Translations under genes and position numbers: made by a program
Assembly (NCBI RefSeq): GCF_009910705.1
Contig: NZ_JAAAXJ010000003.1
Span: 62,001-126,000 of the forward strand
Direction: 5' to 3'
Source of the DNA: Microvirga arsenatis
Lineage (GTDB): Bacteria > Pseudomonadota > Alphaproteobacteria > Rhizobiales > Beijerinckiaceae
Length of the DNA stretch: 64,000 bases
Notes under the pieces: generated by a model
What the model saw: the letters and a program-made list of their open reading frames with translations, nothing else
Told to the model about the DNA's origin: nothing
The model's database searches: none
Shown here: positions 33,828 to 44,086 of the stretch, piece after piece
Numbering within the stretch: the stretch's first letter is position 1
How the letters are laid out: each line of letters begins with the position of its first letter

Positions 33828-34783
33828 CGGCCTACCCGGCCGGATTCGCCGTTGCGCGCGCCGCCTCCGGAGGCCGGAGGCCGCTGTCGTCCCCCGTCAA
33901 ACCCACATCCCGAATCAGGAGGCTGTTCGGCGCCTCGCGGGGCGTGCGCCGCCGATCCGCCGGGGTTCCGCTCGAGCAGCGCATCCCGCGCTTCCTCGGG
34001 ACCGGGCTGACGCTCGCCTTCTTCTCCGCCGTTCTCGGCTACGGCCTCTGGCAGGGCGGCCATATCGACGGATTCATCCGCGAGCACGGCGAGCCGCATC
34101 ATGCCCTGGCCCGCGCCGTGGGGCTCGGCCTCGAGCAGGTGACGATCTCCGGAATTTCGCAGCTGCGCGAGAGCGAGGTGCTGGCAGCAGGCGGCATCAC
34201 CCCCAGGCTGTCCCTGGCCTTCCTCGACGTGAGCGAACTGCGCGAGCGCCTGGAGCGCGTGCCGATGATCAAGTCGGCTGCGGTGCGCAAGCTCTATCCG
34301 AACGAACTCGTCATCACGCTCACCGAGCGCGAGGCCCATGCGATCTGGCAGAACAACGGCGAGCTCTTCGTCATCGCCGCCGACGGCACCGTGATCGACC
34401 TCATGCAGGACGAGCGCTATCTCGGCCTGCCCTTCGTGGTAGGCGAGGGCGCCAATACGCGCAGCAAGGATTATCTCGCGCTGCTCGAGGCGGCCGGGCC
34501 TCTCAAGCAGCGCATCCGCGCCGGCACCCTCGTCTCGGGACGGCGCTGGACGCTCAAGATGGACAACGGCATGGACGTGCGCCTGCCGGAGATCGGAGCC
34601 GCCGATGCGCTGGCCCGGCTCGTGAAGCTCGAGAACGAGCAGAAGATTCTGGAAAAGGACGTGCTGGCGATCGATCTGCGCATGGCGGATCGCGTCGTCG
34701 TCCGCTTGACGGAAGAGGCCGCCTTGGCCCGCGCCGAGGCGCTCAAGAAAAAACCAATGCGCGGCAAGGGGGTCGACACATGA
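33824..34783 (+). CDS. ftsQ: Cell division protein FtsQ
   Basis: Bitopic divisome protein of 319 residues. It has a basic cytoplasmic N-terminus (about 1-60, rich in Arg), one membrane helix (about 62-80), a POTRA domain (about 102-170, VTISGISQLRESEV) and the FtsQ beta domain (to about 290). The ATG at 33824 overlaps the ddl stop. The frame extending to 33794 adds ten residues inside ddl. It overlaps ftsA by 4 bases. Confidence 0.93.
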   Translation: MTAYPAGFAVARAASGGRRPLSSPVKPTSRIRRLFGASRGVRRRSAGVPLEQRIPRFLGTGLTLAFFSAVLGYGLWQGGHIDGFIREHGEPHHALARAVGLGLEQVTISGISQLRESEVLAAGGITPRLSLAFLDVSELRERLERVPMIKSAAVRKLYPNELVITLTEREAHAIWQNNGELFVIAADGTVIDLMQDERYLGLPFVVGEGANTRSKDYLALLEAAGPLKQRIRAGTLVSGRRWTLKMDNGMDVRLPEIGAADALARLVKLENEQKILEKDVLAIDLRMADRVVVRLTEEAALARAEALKKKPMRGKGVDT

Positions 34784-36102
34784 GTCTCTCGGGTCACGGA
34801 TTGACGCCTCGCCTGAAGCCGCTCTCCGCGCGCAAGAGCGCCATTCTGTCGGTGCTCGACGTGGGAACGAGCAAGGTCGTCTGCGTCGTGGCGGAGCTGA
34901 AGCCCGCCGACGAGGTCGAGTCGCTGCGCAGCCGCACCCATGTGGCGCGCATCCTCGGAATCGGCCACCAGCGCTCCATGGGCCTGAAGGGCGGCGTGGT
35001 CGTCGACCTGGAAGCGGCCGAAGCCGCGATCCGTCAGGCGGTGCATGCGGCCGAGCGGATGGCGAAGGTCGAGATCCAGTCGGTGATCGTCAACCTCACG
35101 GGCGGCCGCCTGGCCTCCGAGCACTTCGAGGCGCATGTGCCCGTGCGCGGCGCGGTCAGCGCCGGCGACGTGCATCGCGTGCTCGATGCGGCGTCGAGCT
35201 ACGACCTGCGCCGCGGCCGCACGGTTCTTCACGCCCTGCCCACCGGCTTCTCGCTCGATGCGCAGAACCACATCGTGGATCCCGCCGGCATGATCGGCGA
35301 GCGCCTGGGCGCGGATCTGCACGTCGTCACCTCCGAGGCGGCGGCGGCGCGCAATCTCATGCTCGCGGTCGAGCGCTGCCATCTCGGCGTCGAGGCGGTC
35401 ATCGCCACGCCGTATGCGGCGGGTCTCTCCGCGCTCGTCGACGACGAGGCCGACATGGGCTGCGCCGTCGTCGACATGGGCGGCGGCACCACGAGCGTGG
35501 GCATCTTCTCCAACGGGCATCTGGTGCATACCGATGCCATCGCCGTCGGCGGTCATCACGTGACCATGGACATCGCGCGCGGCCTCACCACCCGCGTGTC
35601 CGCCGCCGAGCGGCTCAAGACTCTCTACGGCTCCGCGATCGCTTCGAGCGCGGACGACCGGGACATGATCGCGGTGCCGCAGGTCGATGAGGACGAACGC
35701 GACGTTCCGAATCATCTGCCGAAGTCGCACCTCGTTCGCATCATCAAGCCGCGGGTCGAGGAGGTTCTCGAACTCGTGCGCGACCGGCTCAAGAGCGCGG
35801 GCTTCGCGGCCCAAGCCGGACGGCGGGTCGTGCTGACGGGCGGCGCAAGCCAGCTCGTCGGGCTGCCGGAAACGGCGCGCCGCATCTTGCAGGGCCAGGT
35901 TCGTGTCGGGCGTCCGCTCGGCATCAAGGGCCTGCCGGAGGCGGCAAAGGGCCCTGCCTTTTCGGCGGTGGTCGGCCTCCTGGTTTACCCCCAGGTGGCG
36001 CATATCGAGTATTTCGAGCCGCGCTCCAGCGGCTTGTTCCAGAGTACGGGAACCGACGGCTACTTCTCGCGGGTGGGCCGGTGGATTCGCGATAGTTTTT
36101 AA
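34780..36102 (+). CDS. ftsA: Cell division protein FtsA
   Basis: Actin-like ATPase of 440 residues that tethers FtsZ to the membrane. Motifs include the phosphate-1 region LDVGTSKVVCVVAE (about 25-38), the 1C domain after residue 95 and phosphate-2 VVDMGGGTTSVGIF. The adenosine motif VLTGGASQLVGL follows. The C-terminus ends with a likely amphipathic membrane-targeting segment (YFSRVGRWIRDSF). The ATG at 34780 overlaps the ftsQ stop. Confidence 0.96.
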   Translation: MSLSGHGLTPRLKPLSARKSAILSVLDVGTSKVVCVVAELKPADEVESLRSRTHVARILGIGHQRSMGLKGGVVVDLEAAEAAIRQAVHAAERMAKVEIQSVIVNLTGGRLASEHFEAHVPVRGAVSAGDVHRVLDAASSYDLRRGRTVLHALPTGFSLDAQNHIVDPAGMIGERLGADLHVVTSEAAAARNLMLAVERCHLGVEAVIATPYAAGLSALVDDEADMGCAVVDMGGGTTSVGIFSNGHLVHTDAIAVGGHHVTMDIARGLTTRVSAAERLKTLYGSAIASSADDRDMIAVPQVDEDERDVPNHLPKSHLVRIIKPRVEEVLELVRDRLKSAGFAAQAGRRVVLTGGASQLVGLPETARRILQGQVRVGRPLGIKGLPEAAKGPAFSAVVGLLVYPQVAHIEYFEPRSSGLFQSTGTDGYFSRVGRWIRDSF

Positions 36103-36207
36103 AACGAGTAACGCGTTGGCGCGGCGGGCCATCGTGAAGAGTTGAAGTGAACCAGGTCAGCGTCGGCCAAACGCTCATCAGTATACAGGCCAGAAGAGGC
36201 ACAGGTC

Positions 36208-37896
36208 ATGGCTATGAATCCTCATGCTCCGGACATCCGGGAACTCAAGCCGCACATCACGGTCTTCGGTGTCGGCGGCGCCGGCGGCAACGCCGTGAAC
36301 AACATGATTGAATCCGGTCTGGAGGGTGTCGAGTTCGTGGTGTCGAACACCGACGCGCAGGCTCTGGCCTCCTCCAAGGCCCAGCGCGTGATCCAGATGG
36401 GCATTCAGGTCACCGAAGGCCTTGGCGCCGGATCGCAGCCGGAAGTCGGCCGCGCCGCCGCCGAGGAGGTGATCGACGAGATCCGCGATCAGCTTGCCGG
36501 CTCCCACATGGTGTTCATCACCGCCGGCATGGGCGGCGGCACCGGCACGGGCGCGGCTCCTGTCGTGGCCCGCGCGGCCCGCGAACTCGGTATACTGACG
36601 GTCGGTGTGGTCACCAAGCCGTTCCAGTTCGAGGGCGTGCGCCGCATGCGCCTCGCCGAAGCCGGCATCAACGAGCTGCAGCAGGCGGTGGACACGCTCA
36701 TCGTGATCCCGAACCAGAACCTGTTCCGCGTCGCCACCGAGAAGACGACCTTCGCGGACGCCTTCGCCATGGCCGACCAGGTGCTCTATTCGGGCGTGGC
36801 CTGCATCACCGACCTGATGGTCAAGGAAGGCCTCATCAACCTCGACTTCGCCGACGTGCGCTCCGTCATGCGCGGCATGGGCAAGGCGATGATGGGCACC
36901 GGCGAGGCCTCCGGCGAGAAGCGCGCCCTGCGCGCTGCCGAGGCGGCCATCGCCAACCCGCTCCTCGACGACGTGTCGATGAAGGGCGCCCGCGGTCTCC
37001 TCATCTCCATCACCGGCGGCAACGACCTCACCCTCTACGAGCTCGACGAGGCTGCCACCCGCATCCGCGAGGAGGTGGATCAGGACGCCAACATCATCCT
37101 CGGCGCCACTTTCGACGAGAGCCTGGAAGGCATCATCCGCGTCTCCGTCGTGGCCACGGGCATCGACCATGCCACGATGAACAACACCGCGGACCTGACC
37201 GCCACCGAGCAGCGCATCTCCGAGGTGGCCGAGCGCCTGCGCGCCGAAGCCCGGGCCCGCGCCACGCAGAGCCAGCCCACGGCCAGCTTTCGCACCACCC
37301 CGGCCGAGTCGGTGAAGGCGGCTCCGGTTCTCGCCCAGGGCACCTCCGCCCTGGCCGCGGCCCCGGCTCCGGTGACCATGGCCCAGCCGGTGGAGCCCGC
37401 GCCCCAGCCGGTCGTGCGCGACGACGTGGTGCTGACGCCGGCGCAGCCCCGCCCGGCGGTGGCCTACGAGCCTCCGGCTCCCCAGGCTCCGGTCTACGAG
37501 GAGCCGGTGGAGCAGGGCGCCTTCATCCCGCCGCAGGCGGAGCGGGCCATGCGCCCGGCCCGGATGCCGCGCATCGACGAGCTGCCCCTGCCGGCGCAGC
37601 GCGAGATTCGCGCCAGCCGCGGCGAGGAACCGGCCCAGGAGCACAAGCCGTCCCTGATCCAGCGCCTGGCGACCATCGGCTTCGGCCGCCGCGAGGAGCC
37701 GCAGCCCGCCCCTGCCGAGCCGCGCCAGGAAGCCCCGCGCCAGCCCATGTCCTCGGTCCATGCCGAGTACGCCCGCCGGCAGGCCCCCCCGCAGGCCCAG
37801 CGCGCGCCGCAGAGCCCCATGGCTCCCGCTCCCCGCGCCGCCTCGGAGGACGAGCAGCTGGAGATTCCGGCCTTCCTCCGCCGTCAGGCCAACTGA
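36208..37896 (+). CDS. ftsZ: Cell division protein FtsZ
   Basis: Tubulin-like GTPase of 562 residues forming the Z ring. The globular domain (about 14-330) contains [15 protein letters not shown] and the GTP signature GMGGGTGTG (near 107-115), with the T7 loop NLDFADV. It is longer than the E. coli protein because of a ~210-residue Pro/Ala-rich disordered linker. It ends in the conserved tail [10 protein letters not shown] that binds FtsA. AGAGG precedes the start by 9 bases. The 105-base gap after ftsA probably holds its own promoter. Confidence 0.97.
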   Translation: MAMNPHAPDIRELKPHITVFGVGGAGGNAVNNMIESGLEGVEFVVSNTDAQALASSKAQRVIQMGIQVTEGLGAGSQPEVGRAAAEEVIDEIRDQLAGSHMVFITAGMGGGTGTGAAPVVARAARELGILTVGVVTKPFQFEGVRRMRLAEAGINELQQAVDTLIVIPNQNLFRVATEKTTFADAFAMADQVLYSGVACITDLMVKEGLINLDFADVRSVMRGMGKAMMGTGEASGEKRALRAAEAAIANPLLDDVSMKGARGLLISITGGNDLTLYELDEAATRIREEVDQDANIILGATFDESLEGIIRVSVVATGIDHATMNNTADLTATEQRISEVAERLRAEARARATQSQPTASFRTTPAESVKAAPVLAQGTSALAAAPAPVTMAQPVEPAPQPVVRDDVVLTPAQPRPAVAYEPPAPQAPVYEEPVEQGAFIPPQAERAMRPARMPRIDELPLPAQREIRASRGEEPAQEHKPSLIQRLATIGFGRREEPQPAPAEPRQEAPRQPMSSVHAEYARRQAPPQAQRAPQSPMAPAPRAASEDEQLEIPAFLRRQAN

Positions 37897-37931
37897 CCTG
37901 ACGGGCCCGCAGGCCGTCACGGATGTTACAC

Positions 37932-37977
37932 GAGGCCCCCAGCCGCAGGCCGGCTGGGGGCCTCGTTCGTTAATTTT
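37932..37977 (+). terminator. Strong Rho-independent terminator after ftsZ
   Basis: A perfect 14-base stem GAGGCCCCCAGCCG/CGGCTGGGGGCCTC (37932-37945 and 37951-37964) with a 5-base loop is followed by GTTCGTTAATTTT. It closes the dcw transcript. Confidence 0.88.
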
Positions 37978-38189
37978 CCATTAACTTCAAGGGCTTGCGG
38001 GTTATCCCCTTTGTAACAGACGGTAAGAAAGCGTGATTTGGCCTAGCCTGACAGCGGGACTATGGTGCCTCCACATCAAAGGGGCACCGCTCACAAGAAG
38101 CCTCCGGCGGAAGAAGAAAGCAGGCAATGCACCTTCCGCAGGACGACAGGCTCTGTAAGGCGACAAGGGTTAGTTGAGGTCCAGGGATA

Positions 38190-39134
38190 ATGAAGCAAAG
38201 CCAGCAAACCACGCTTCGCGCCGCCGTGACCCTGATCGGAACCGGAGTTCACTCCGGGGATGAAGTGAAGATGATCCTTCATCCGGCTGAAGCGAACCAT
38301 GGCATTGCTTTTCTCCGCACCGGCCTGCCGGGCGGCCTGGACCGCCTCATCGATGCTCGGCACCTGGCGGTGACCGCCACGGAGCTGTGCACCGTCATCG
38401 GCGACCGCGACACGGGCGCGGTCGCCACCATCGAACACCTCATGGCGGCTCTCGCCGGCCTCGGCATCGACAACGTGCTCGTCGAGATCGACGGGCCGGA
38501 GGTTCCGATCCTGGATGGCAGCTCGGCTCCCTTCATCGAGGCCATCGACCAGGTCGGCATCGCCGTCCAGGGCGTCACCCGCCGCTACCTGAAGGTTCTC
38601 AAGCCCGTCCGCGTCACGCAGGGCAAGGCCTTCGCCGAACTCCTCCCGAACGACCGGACCTTCCGCCTCGACGTGGAGATCGACTTCCCGACCCCGGTGA
38701 TCGGCCGCCAGCGCAAGGTCGTCGACCTGTCGCCGTCCGTCTTCCGCCGGGAAATCTCCCGCGCCCGCACCTTCGGCTTCATGCGCGACGTGGAGAAGCT
38801 CTGGAGCGCGGGCTTCGCCCTCGGCGCCTCCCTCGAGAACACCGTGGCCATCGGCGAGGACGGCATCCTGAACCCCGAGGGCCTGCGCTATGCCGACGAG
38901 TTCGTCCGACACAAGCTCCTCGATGCGGTGGGCGACCTGTCGCTGGCCGGCCTGCCGCTGCTGGGCACCTACCGCTCCTATTGCGGCGGCCACCGCCTGA
39001 ACTTCTCGGTTCTTGAGGCCCTGTTCTCGCACCGCTCCAACTACGCCATCGTCGACGCGGCTCCCCGCCGCGAGACCGGCTACGCGGATATCGGCGCCTC
39101 GGTCGCCCCGGTCTTCGCCCCCGAGGTTCACTGA
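38190..39134 (+). CDS. lpxC: UDP-3-O-acyl-N-acetylglucosamine deacetylase
   Basis: Zinc enzyme that commits precursors to lipid A. It has 314 residues with metal ligands His83 (in IEHLMAAL), His241 and Asp245 (HKLLDAVGD), and the general acid/base His268. GAGGTCCAGGG precedes the ATG. It sits after ftsZ beyond the terminator, with ~210 bases in which its own promoter should lie. Next comes bamD, the conserved alphaproteobacterial order. Confidence 0.96.
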   Translation: MKQSQQTTLRAAVTLIGTGVHSGDEVKMILHPAEANHGIAFLRTGLPGGLDRLIDARHLAVTATELCTVIGDRDTGAVATIEHLMAALAGLGIDNVLVEIDGPEVPILDGSSAPFIEAIDQVGIAVQGVTRRYLKVLKPVRVTQGKAFAELLPNDRTFRLDVEIDFPTPVIGRQRKVVDLSPSVFRREISRARTFGFMRDVEKLWSAGFALGASLENTVAIGEDGILNPEGLRYADEFVRHKLLDAVGDLSLAGLPLLGTYRSYCGGHRLNFSVLEALFSHRSNYAIVDAAPRRETGYADIGASVAPVFAPEVH

Positions 39135-39331
39135 CATCCGGCCACCCCCGAGGCCCCGATGCGGCCTTGGCGCGAGCGGGCGCCCATTGGCCGCATGATG
39201 TCGTGCAGGCTTTCTTAATTCCTATTGGGTAAAGCCTGTGCTATGGGCTTGGCTCCGCGCATATGCTTGGGCTAAAGAACGCCCGGTGCATCGTTAAATC
39301 ATCGGGCACGGTTTTTGGAGGACCGCGAAGC

Positions 39332-40228
39332 ATGTCGTTCGCGAAGGTTTATACGGGCATGAAAGGTGCGGCCGGCCGCGCCCTGATTCTCGGCGTCTGC
39401 AGCCTGGCGCTCGCCGGATGCGAATCCCTTTCGTCGCTCAACCCGTTCGACAAGAGCGAGACCTACAAGCCCGAGATCGTGTCCAACTCCCCGCCGGAGG
39501 AGATCTACAACGACGGTCTCGCCCGGGTGCAGAAGGGCGACTTCGACGGCGCCGTCAAGAAGTTCAGCAGCCTCGACAAGCAGTATCCCTATACGGATTG
39601 GGCCCGCAAAGGCCTGATCATGGAGGCTTACGCCAATTACGAGGGCGGCTTCTACGAGGAGTCGATCACCGCGGCCAAGCGCTATCTCCAGAGCTATCCG
39701 AACACCGCGGATGCGGCCTATGCCCAGTACCTGATGGCCTCGTCCTATTACGACCAGATCCCGGACATCACCCGCGACCAGGAGAAGTCCGAACGTGCGA
39801 TCCTGGCCCTGCAGGAGCTGATCCAGCGCTATCCGAACTCGGAATACGTGGCGGATGCCAAGAAGAAGATCCAGGTCGCCAGCGACCAGCTCGCCGGCAA
39901 GGAACTGGAGGTCGGCCGCTTCTACCTGCAGAAGCGCAATTATGCGGGCGCCATCAACCGCTTCCGCAACGTGGTCTCCCGCTACCAGACGACCCGTCAC
40001 GTGGAGGAGGCGCTCCAGCGCCTCACCGAGGCTTACATGGCCATGGGCATCGTCAACGAGGCGCAGACGGCCGCCGCCGTTCTCGGTCACAACTTCCCTG
40101 ACAGTCCTTGGTACAAGGACGCCCATGCCCTGCTGACCAGGGGCGGCGTGGAGCCGCGCGAGGACTCGCAGTCCTGGATCAGCAAGGCCTTCCGCGGCGT
40201 TCCCCAGGTCGGTCAGCGGACGGGCTAA
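39332..40228 (+). CDS. bamD: Outer membrane assembly lipoprotein BamD
   Basis: Subunit of the BAM complex that inserts outer-membrane proteins. It has 298 residues. The signal peptide ends LALAGC with lipidated Cys30, and five TPR-like helix pairs follow (about 50-270, with repeats such as AYANYEGGFYEESITAAKRYL). The ATG at 39332 has GGAGG upstream. The frame reaching 39263 lacks a proper signal sequence at its start. RecN follows 12 bases later. Confidence 0.93.
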   Translation: MSFAKVYTGMKGAAGRALILGVCSLALAGCESLSSLNPFDKSETYKPEIVSNSPPEEIYNDGLARVQKGDFDGAVKKFSSLDKQYPYTDWARKGLIMEAYANYEGGFYEESITAAKRYLQSYPNTADAAYAQYLMASSYYDQIPDITRDQEKSERAILALQELIQRYPNSEYVADAKKKIQVASDQLAGKELEVGRFYLQKRNYAGAINRFRNVVSRYQTTRHVEEALQRLTEAYMAMGIVNEAQTAAAVLGHNFPDSPWYKDAHALLTRGGVEPREDSQSWISKAFRGVPQVGQRTG

Positions 40229-40240
40229 GCCTCATCATCC

Positions 40241-41917
40241 ATGCTCATCCAGCTGACGATCCGCGATATCGTCCTTATCGACAGGCTTGAGCTTCACTTC
40301 CATGAAGGGCTGAGCGTCCTCACGGGTGAGACCGGCGCGGGCAAGTCCATCCTGCTCGACGCCTTCGCGCTCGCCCTCGGCGGGCGCGGCGACGGCAGCC
40401 TCGTGCGCCACGGCGAGGCCCAGGGCCAGGTCACGGCCGTGTTCGACTGCCCCCTGGACCATCCCGCCCGCCGCATCGCGGCCGATGCCGACATCGACGT
40501 GGACGGGGACCTGATCCTGCGCCGGGTGCAGGTGGCCGACGGGCGCACCCGCGCCTTCGTCAACGACCAGCCGGTCAGCGTCCAGGTGCTCAAGGCCATC
40601 GGCGCGACCCTGGTGGAGATCCACGGCCAGCACGACGACCGGGCCCTGGTCGATCCCGTCTCCCACCGCGCCATCCTCGACGCCTTCGGCGGCCTGTCGC
40701 CCGAGGTGCAGGCCGTCTCCGACGCCGCACGCAAGGTGCGCGAGGCGCGCGCCGCCCTGCAGGATCACCGCAACCGCATCGCAAAGGCCCGCAAGGAAGC
40801 CGATTTCCTGCGCCATGCGGTCGAGGAGCTGACCACCCTGAACCCGCTCGCGGGCGAGGAGGAAACCCTCGCCGAGCGCCGCGTGGTGATGATGCAGTCC
40901 GAGAAGGTGGCGCAGGACCTCAACGAGGCCTACGAGGCCGTGGCCGGCAATGCCTCGCCGGTGCCCGTGCTCTCCGCCGCCGTGCGCAAGCTCGAGCGCC
41001 GCAGCGCCCAGGCGCCGTCCCTCGTGGAGCCGAGCGTCAAGGCCCTCGATGCGGCGCTGGTCGCCATCGACGAGGCCCGCGCGGCCCTCGAGGATGCGAT
41101 CCGCGCCACGGAGTTCGACCCGCGCGAGCTGGAGCAGACGGAGGAGCGCCTCTTTGCGCTCCGCGCCGCCGCGCGCAAGTTCGACGTGCCTGCCGACGAG
41201 CTGGCTGCGCTCCGCCAGCGCTTCGAGGAGGACGTGGCCGCCATCGATGCGGGCGAGGAGAAGCTCGCCGTGCTGGAGAAGGCCCTGAAGGAGGCGGACG
41301 ACGCCTATGTGAAGGCCGCGAAGACGCTCTCCGCCGGGCGCAGGAAGGCCGCGCAGGCCCTCGATGCGGCCGTGCAGGCCGAGCTGCCGCCCCTCAAGCT
41401 GGAGCGGGCGCGCTTCATCACCGAGATCGCCACCGACGAGGAGAGCCGCGACCCTGCAGGCTTCGAACGCGTCGAGTTCTGGGCCCAGACCAATCCCGGC
41501 ACCCGCGCCGGCCCTCTCATGAAGGTGGCCTCGGGCGGCGAGCTCTCGCGCTTCATGCTGGCCCTCAAGGTGGTGCTGGCGGACAAGGGCTCGGCGCCGA
41601 CCCTGGTCTTCGACGAGATCGACACCGGCGTGGGCGGCGCGGTGGCGGATGCCATCGGCCAGCGCCTGGCGCGGCTTGCCCGCAAGGTGCAGGTGATGGC
41701 CGTCACCCACGCGCCGCAGGTGGCCGCCAAGGCCTCGAGCCACTTCCTCATCGCGAAGGAGGGTGTGCGCGGCGAGAAGGACCGGGTCGCCACCCGCGTG
41801 GTCCCGCTGGAGGCCGACCCGCGCCGCGAGGAGATCGCCCGCATGCTCGCAGGGGCCACGATCACCGAAGAGGCCCGCGCGGCCGCCGCACGCCTGCTCG
41901 AAGCGGCGGCGCATTAG
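40241..41917 (+). CDS. recN: DNA repair protein RecN
   Basis: SMC-like ATPase for double-strand-break repair, 558 residues. Walker A GETGAGKS is at 29-36, the coiled-coil arms span about 160-370, and the C-terminal ABC half has ASGGELSRFMLALK and Walker B TLVFDEIDTGVGG. The arms are short, as usual for RecN. In related genomes ligA follows directly; here 5.6 kb of accessory genes intervenes. A 7-base hairpin (GTGCGGA/TCCGCAC, 41924-41944) lies after the stop. Confidence 0.95.
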   Translation: MLIQLTIRDIVLIDRLELHFHEGLSVLTGETGAGKSILLDAFALALGGRGDGSLVRHGEAQGQVTAVFDCPLDHPARRIAADADIDVDGDLILRRVQVADGRTRAFVNDQPVSVQVLKAIGATLVEIHGQHDDRALVDPVSHRAILDAFGGLSPEVQAVSDAARKVREARAALQDHRNRIAKARKEADFLRHAVEELTTLNPLAGEEETLAERRVVMMQSEKVAQDLNEAYEAVAGNASPVPVLSAAVRKLERRSAQAPSLVEPSVKALDAALVAIDEARAALEDAIRATEFDPRELEQTEERLFALRAAARKFDVPADELAALRQRFEEDVAAIDAGEEKLAVLEKALKEADDAYVKAAKTLSAGRRKAAQALDAAVQAELPPLKLERARFITEIATDEESRDPAGFERVEFWAQTNPGTRAGPLMKVASGGELSRFMLALKVVLADKGSAPTLVFDEIDTGVGGAVADAIGQRLARLARKVQVMAVTHAPQVAAKASSHFLIAKEGVRGEKDRVATRVVPLEADPRREEIARMLAGATITEEARAAAARLLEAAAH

Positions 41918-42242
41918 CGCATCGTGCGGATCTCCGGTCCGCACCGAACGACAATCCCATGACAGGAACGGCTGTTTGCTGCCGGAAGGTGCCGCTTCAC
42001 CTCCGGTTCCGCAGCGCGCCGAGAGACGGCGAATACCTCCTCGGAGCGAGCGGAGATTGCCGTGAGTAATCCTGCGGCGCTGAGACACGATTCCTGCCCC
42101 GAAGGCTGAGGTCCGAACGCCTAGGGATGAAATACTGAATTGCGAATTCACGCCAATGGCCAAGCTTCTAGCATCGCCACGTGCTGCGCCGGGAATCGAC
42201 GCAGCGCGGACCGCAATGCAGAAGACTTGGGGAGAGAAGCCA
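41918..42242. other. Intergenic region between recN and the RTX gene
   Basis: 325 bases without a credible gene. It holds the weak hairpin at 41924-41944 and an AT-richer stretch near 42120-42150 (GAAATACTGAATTGCGAATT) that may contain the RTX gene promoter. The in-frame extension of the RTX gene to ATG 42156 crosses this stretch but has no ribosome site. Confidence 0.5.
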
Positions 42243-43883
42243 ATGGCGCTCAACAACATACAGACACGGCCTGGAGGCCTTCAGATCGATCTCGACAACA
42301 GCAACAACATGCTGACGCCGAGCACGAATATCCTTGCCTTGGCCCAGAGCCTGTCCTGGTGGCAGTATCACTGGCAGAAGGCGGTGCTGACGAACTATCT
42401 CAACAGCGGCGACCATCTGCGCGGCGACGATCAGATCAACGGCGGCAGCGGCAACGACACCATGGGTGGCGGCGCGGGCAACGACATCCTCAACACCGGC
42501 AGCGGCAACAATCTCGCCGATGGAGGCGAGGGCAACGACACCATCAACGGCGGAACCGGAAACGACACTCTGATCGGCGGAGTCGGAAACGACCTGATCA
42601 ACGACAACGGAGGAACGAACACCATCTATGGCGATGGCGGCCCCGGATCGGGGACGGAGCTGCTGAGCAACGGCGGCTTCGAGTTTCCGCAGAGTCCGGT
42701 GCCGGGCTCCGGCTACACGAGCGACCCGAGCATTCCCGGCTGGACCTCGCTGAACGGTGAGAATTTCGAGCGTGTTGCCGCAAGCCACGGCCGCGGTGCA
42801 GCGGCGCAGGGCACCTACTGGCTCGACCTCGACGAAACGGCCGGCAATCTCGACATCGTCAGCAATGCGGTGGGCATCCAGTACGGCGAAACCTATCGCG
42901 TCGCCTTCTCGCTCAACGATTCCCACGGTGCCGCGGACAACGGCGTCGCGGTTTATCTCGGCAACCAGCTCATCGACACGATCACCGCCGCAGAGGTCAT
43001 GAACGGGGGCGGCTTCCAGAGTTTCGAGTACTTCGTCACGGCCGAGTTCTCGGGCAATGCGGGGCTGCGCTTCGTCGGGCTCGGCAACCCGGACAATATC
43101 GGGCTCGGCCTCGATGCGGTCAGCCTCCAGTCGCTCGACAGCAACGCGGGCGACGGCAACGACACGATCAATGCCGGCAACAACGACGACAGGATCGTCG
43201 CGGGCGGCGGCAACGATGTGGTCAATGCCAATCAGGGCAACAACACGGTCTATGCCGGCGCGGGCAACGACACGGTGACCGGCGGCAGCGGCAACGACGC
43301 GGTCTATGCCAGCGCGGGCAACGACACGGTCTATGCCAACGAGGGCAACAACCAGGTCGACGGCGGTGCAGGCAACGACACGATCTACTCCGGCAGCGGC
43401 TCCGACAACATCTCCGACGGGGAGGGGAACGACATCGTCTATGCGGGCGAGGGCGATGACAACATCATGATCGGCCTCGACGAGTCGACGAACATCAACG
43501 AGAGCGGAAGCGACACCTACTACGGGCAAGGCGGAGCCGACGACTTCTACATCGTCAGCCCCTTCTTCGGAAACGACACGATCTGGAACTTCAGCGTGGC
43601 TTCGGGGGATCGGCTCGTCGCCGACGGCTCCGATTGGGACGATCCGGGCAACCTCGGAGCCCTCAACGGGGGCGCCCTCACGCTGACCAGGGCGCAGCAG
43701 GATCTCAACATCACCTTCAACAACGGGGGCGGGTCGACTCTCAACCTGAAGTACTTCTTCAGCGAGAACAACCAGTTCGCCAACGCGGTGGATCAGGGGA
43801 CTCTGAGCGACGCCGAAGCCGTGCCGGTGCTGCTGGCGATCTTCCGGAACGGGAATCCCAACGAGGCCGCTTTCCTGATCTGA
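42243..43883 (+). CDS. RTX-type secreted calcium-binding protein with a jelly-roll insert
   Basis: A 546-residue protein without cysteines or an N-terminal signal peptide, as expected for type I secretion. Two blocks of GGxGxDxxx-like nonapeptide repeats (about 57-134 and 300-412) would form calcium-loaded beta rolls. Between them lies a ~160-residue beta-rich domain opening with LLSNGGFEFP and containing IPGWTSLNGENFE, like DUF642/carbohydrate-binding jelly rolls. The C-terminal ~130 residues resemble RTX secretion regions. The ATG at 42243 is chosen for GGGGAGAG 6 bases before it. No export genes are adjacent. A surface or matrix role is inferred. Confidence 0.85.
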   Translation: MALNNIQTRPGGLQIDLDNSNNMLTPSTNILALAQSLSWWQYHWQKAVLTNYLNSGDHLRGDDQINGGSGNDTMGGGAGNDILNTGSGNNLADGGEGNDTINGGTGNDTLIGGVGNDLINDNGGTNTIYGDGGPGSGTELLSNGGFEFPQSPVPGSGYTSDPSIPGWTSLNGENFERVAASHGRGAAAQGTYWLDLDETAGNLDIVSNAVGIQYGETYRVAFSLNDSHGAADNGVAVYLGNQLIDTITAAEVMNGGGFQSFEYFVTAEFSGNAGLRFVGLGNPDNIGLGLDAVSLQSLDSNAGDGNDTINAGNNDDRIVAGGGNDVVNANQGNNTVYAGAGNDTVTGGSGNDAVYASAGNDTVYANEGNNQVDGGAGNDTIYSGSGSDNISDGEGNDIVYAGEGDDNIMIGLDESTNINESGSDTYYGQGGADDFYIVSPFFGNDTIWNFSVASGDRLVADGSDWDDPGNLGALNGGALTLTRAQQDLNITFNNGGGSTLNLKYFFSENNQFANAVDQGTLSDAEAVPVLLAIFRNGNPNEAAFLI

Positions 43884-43894
43884 ACCGGTCGACG

Positions 43895-43920
43895 GGAGCC
43901 GGGCATCCGTGCCCGGCTCC
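43895..43920 (+). terminator. Hairpin after the RTX gene
   Basis: A perfect 11-base stem GGAGCCGGGCA/TGCCCGGCTCC with a TCCG tetraloop lies 11 bases after the stop codon. No T-run follows, so it may terminate weakly or protect the 3' end. Confidence 0.55.
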
Positions 43921-44086
43921 TCCAAGCAGAACCGCGAGGGCCCGCGGGGAGACGGCAGCGCCTCCGGCACCATCGCCCGATATGTCACGTCTGTGTGAGA
44001 TCGGGACTGCCGGCCTTGCTCGCGCACGAAGAAGGCCGATCTCCTCCGGATGCACAGCCCCGTGCAGCCATTCGAACGAGAGCCGC

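Noticed and set aside
42420-43480. Short periodic repeats in the RTX gene as a CRISPR or DNA repeat array
   Set aside because: The periodicity is 27 bases (nine codons), in frame, with the GGxGxD protein pattern, so it is coding.
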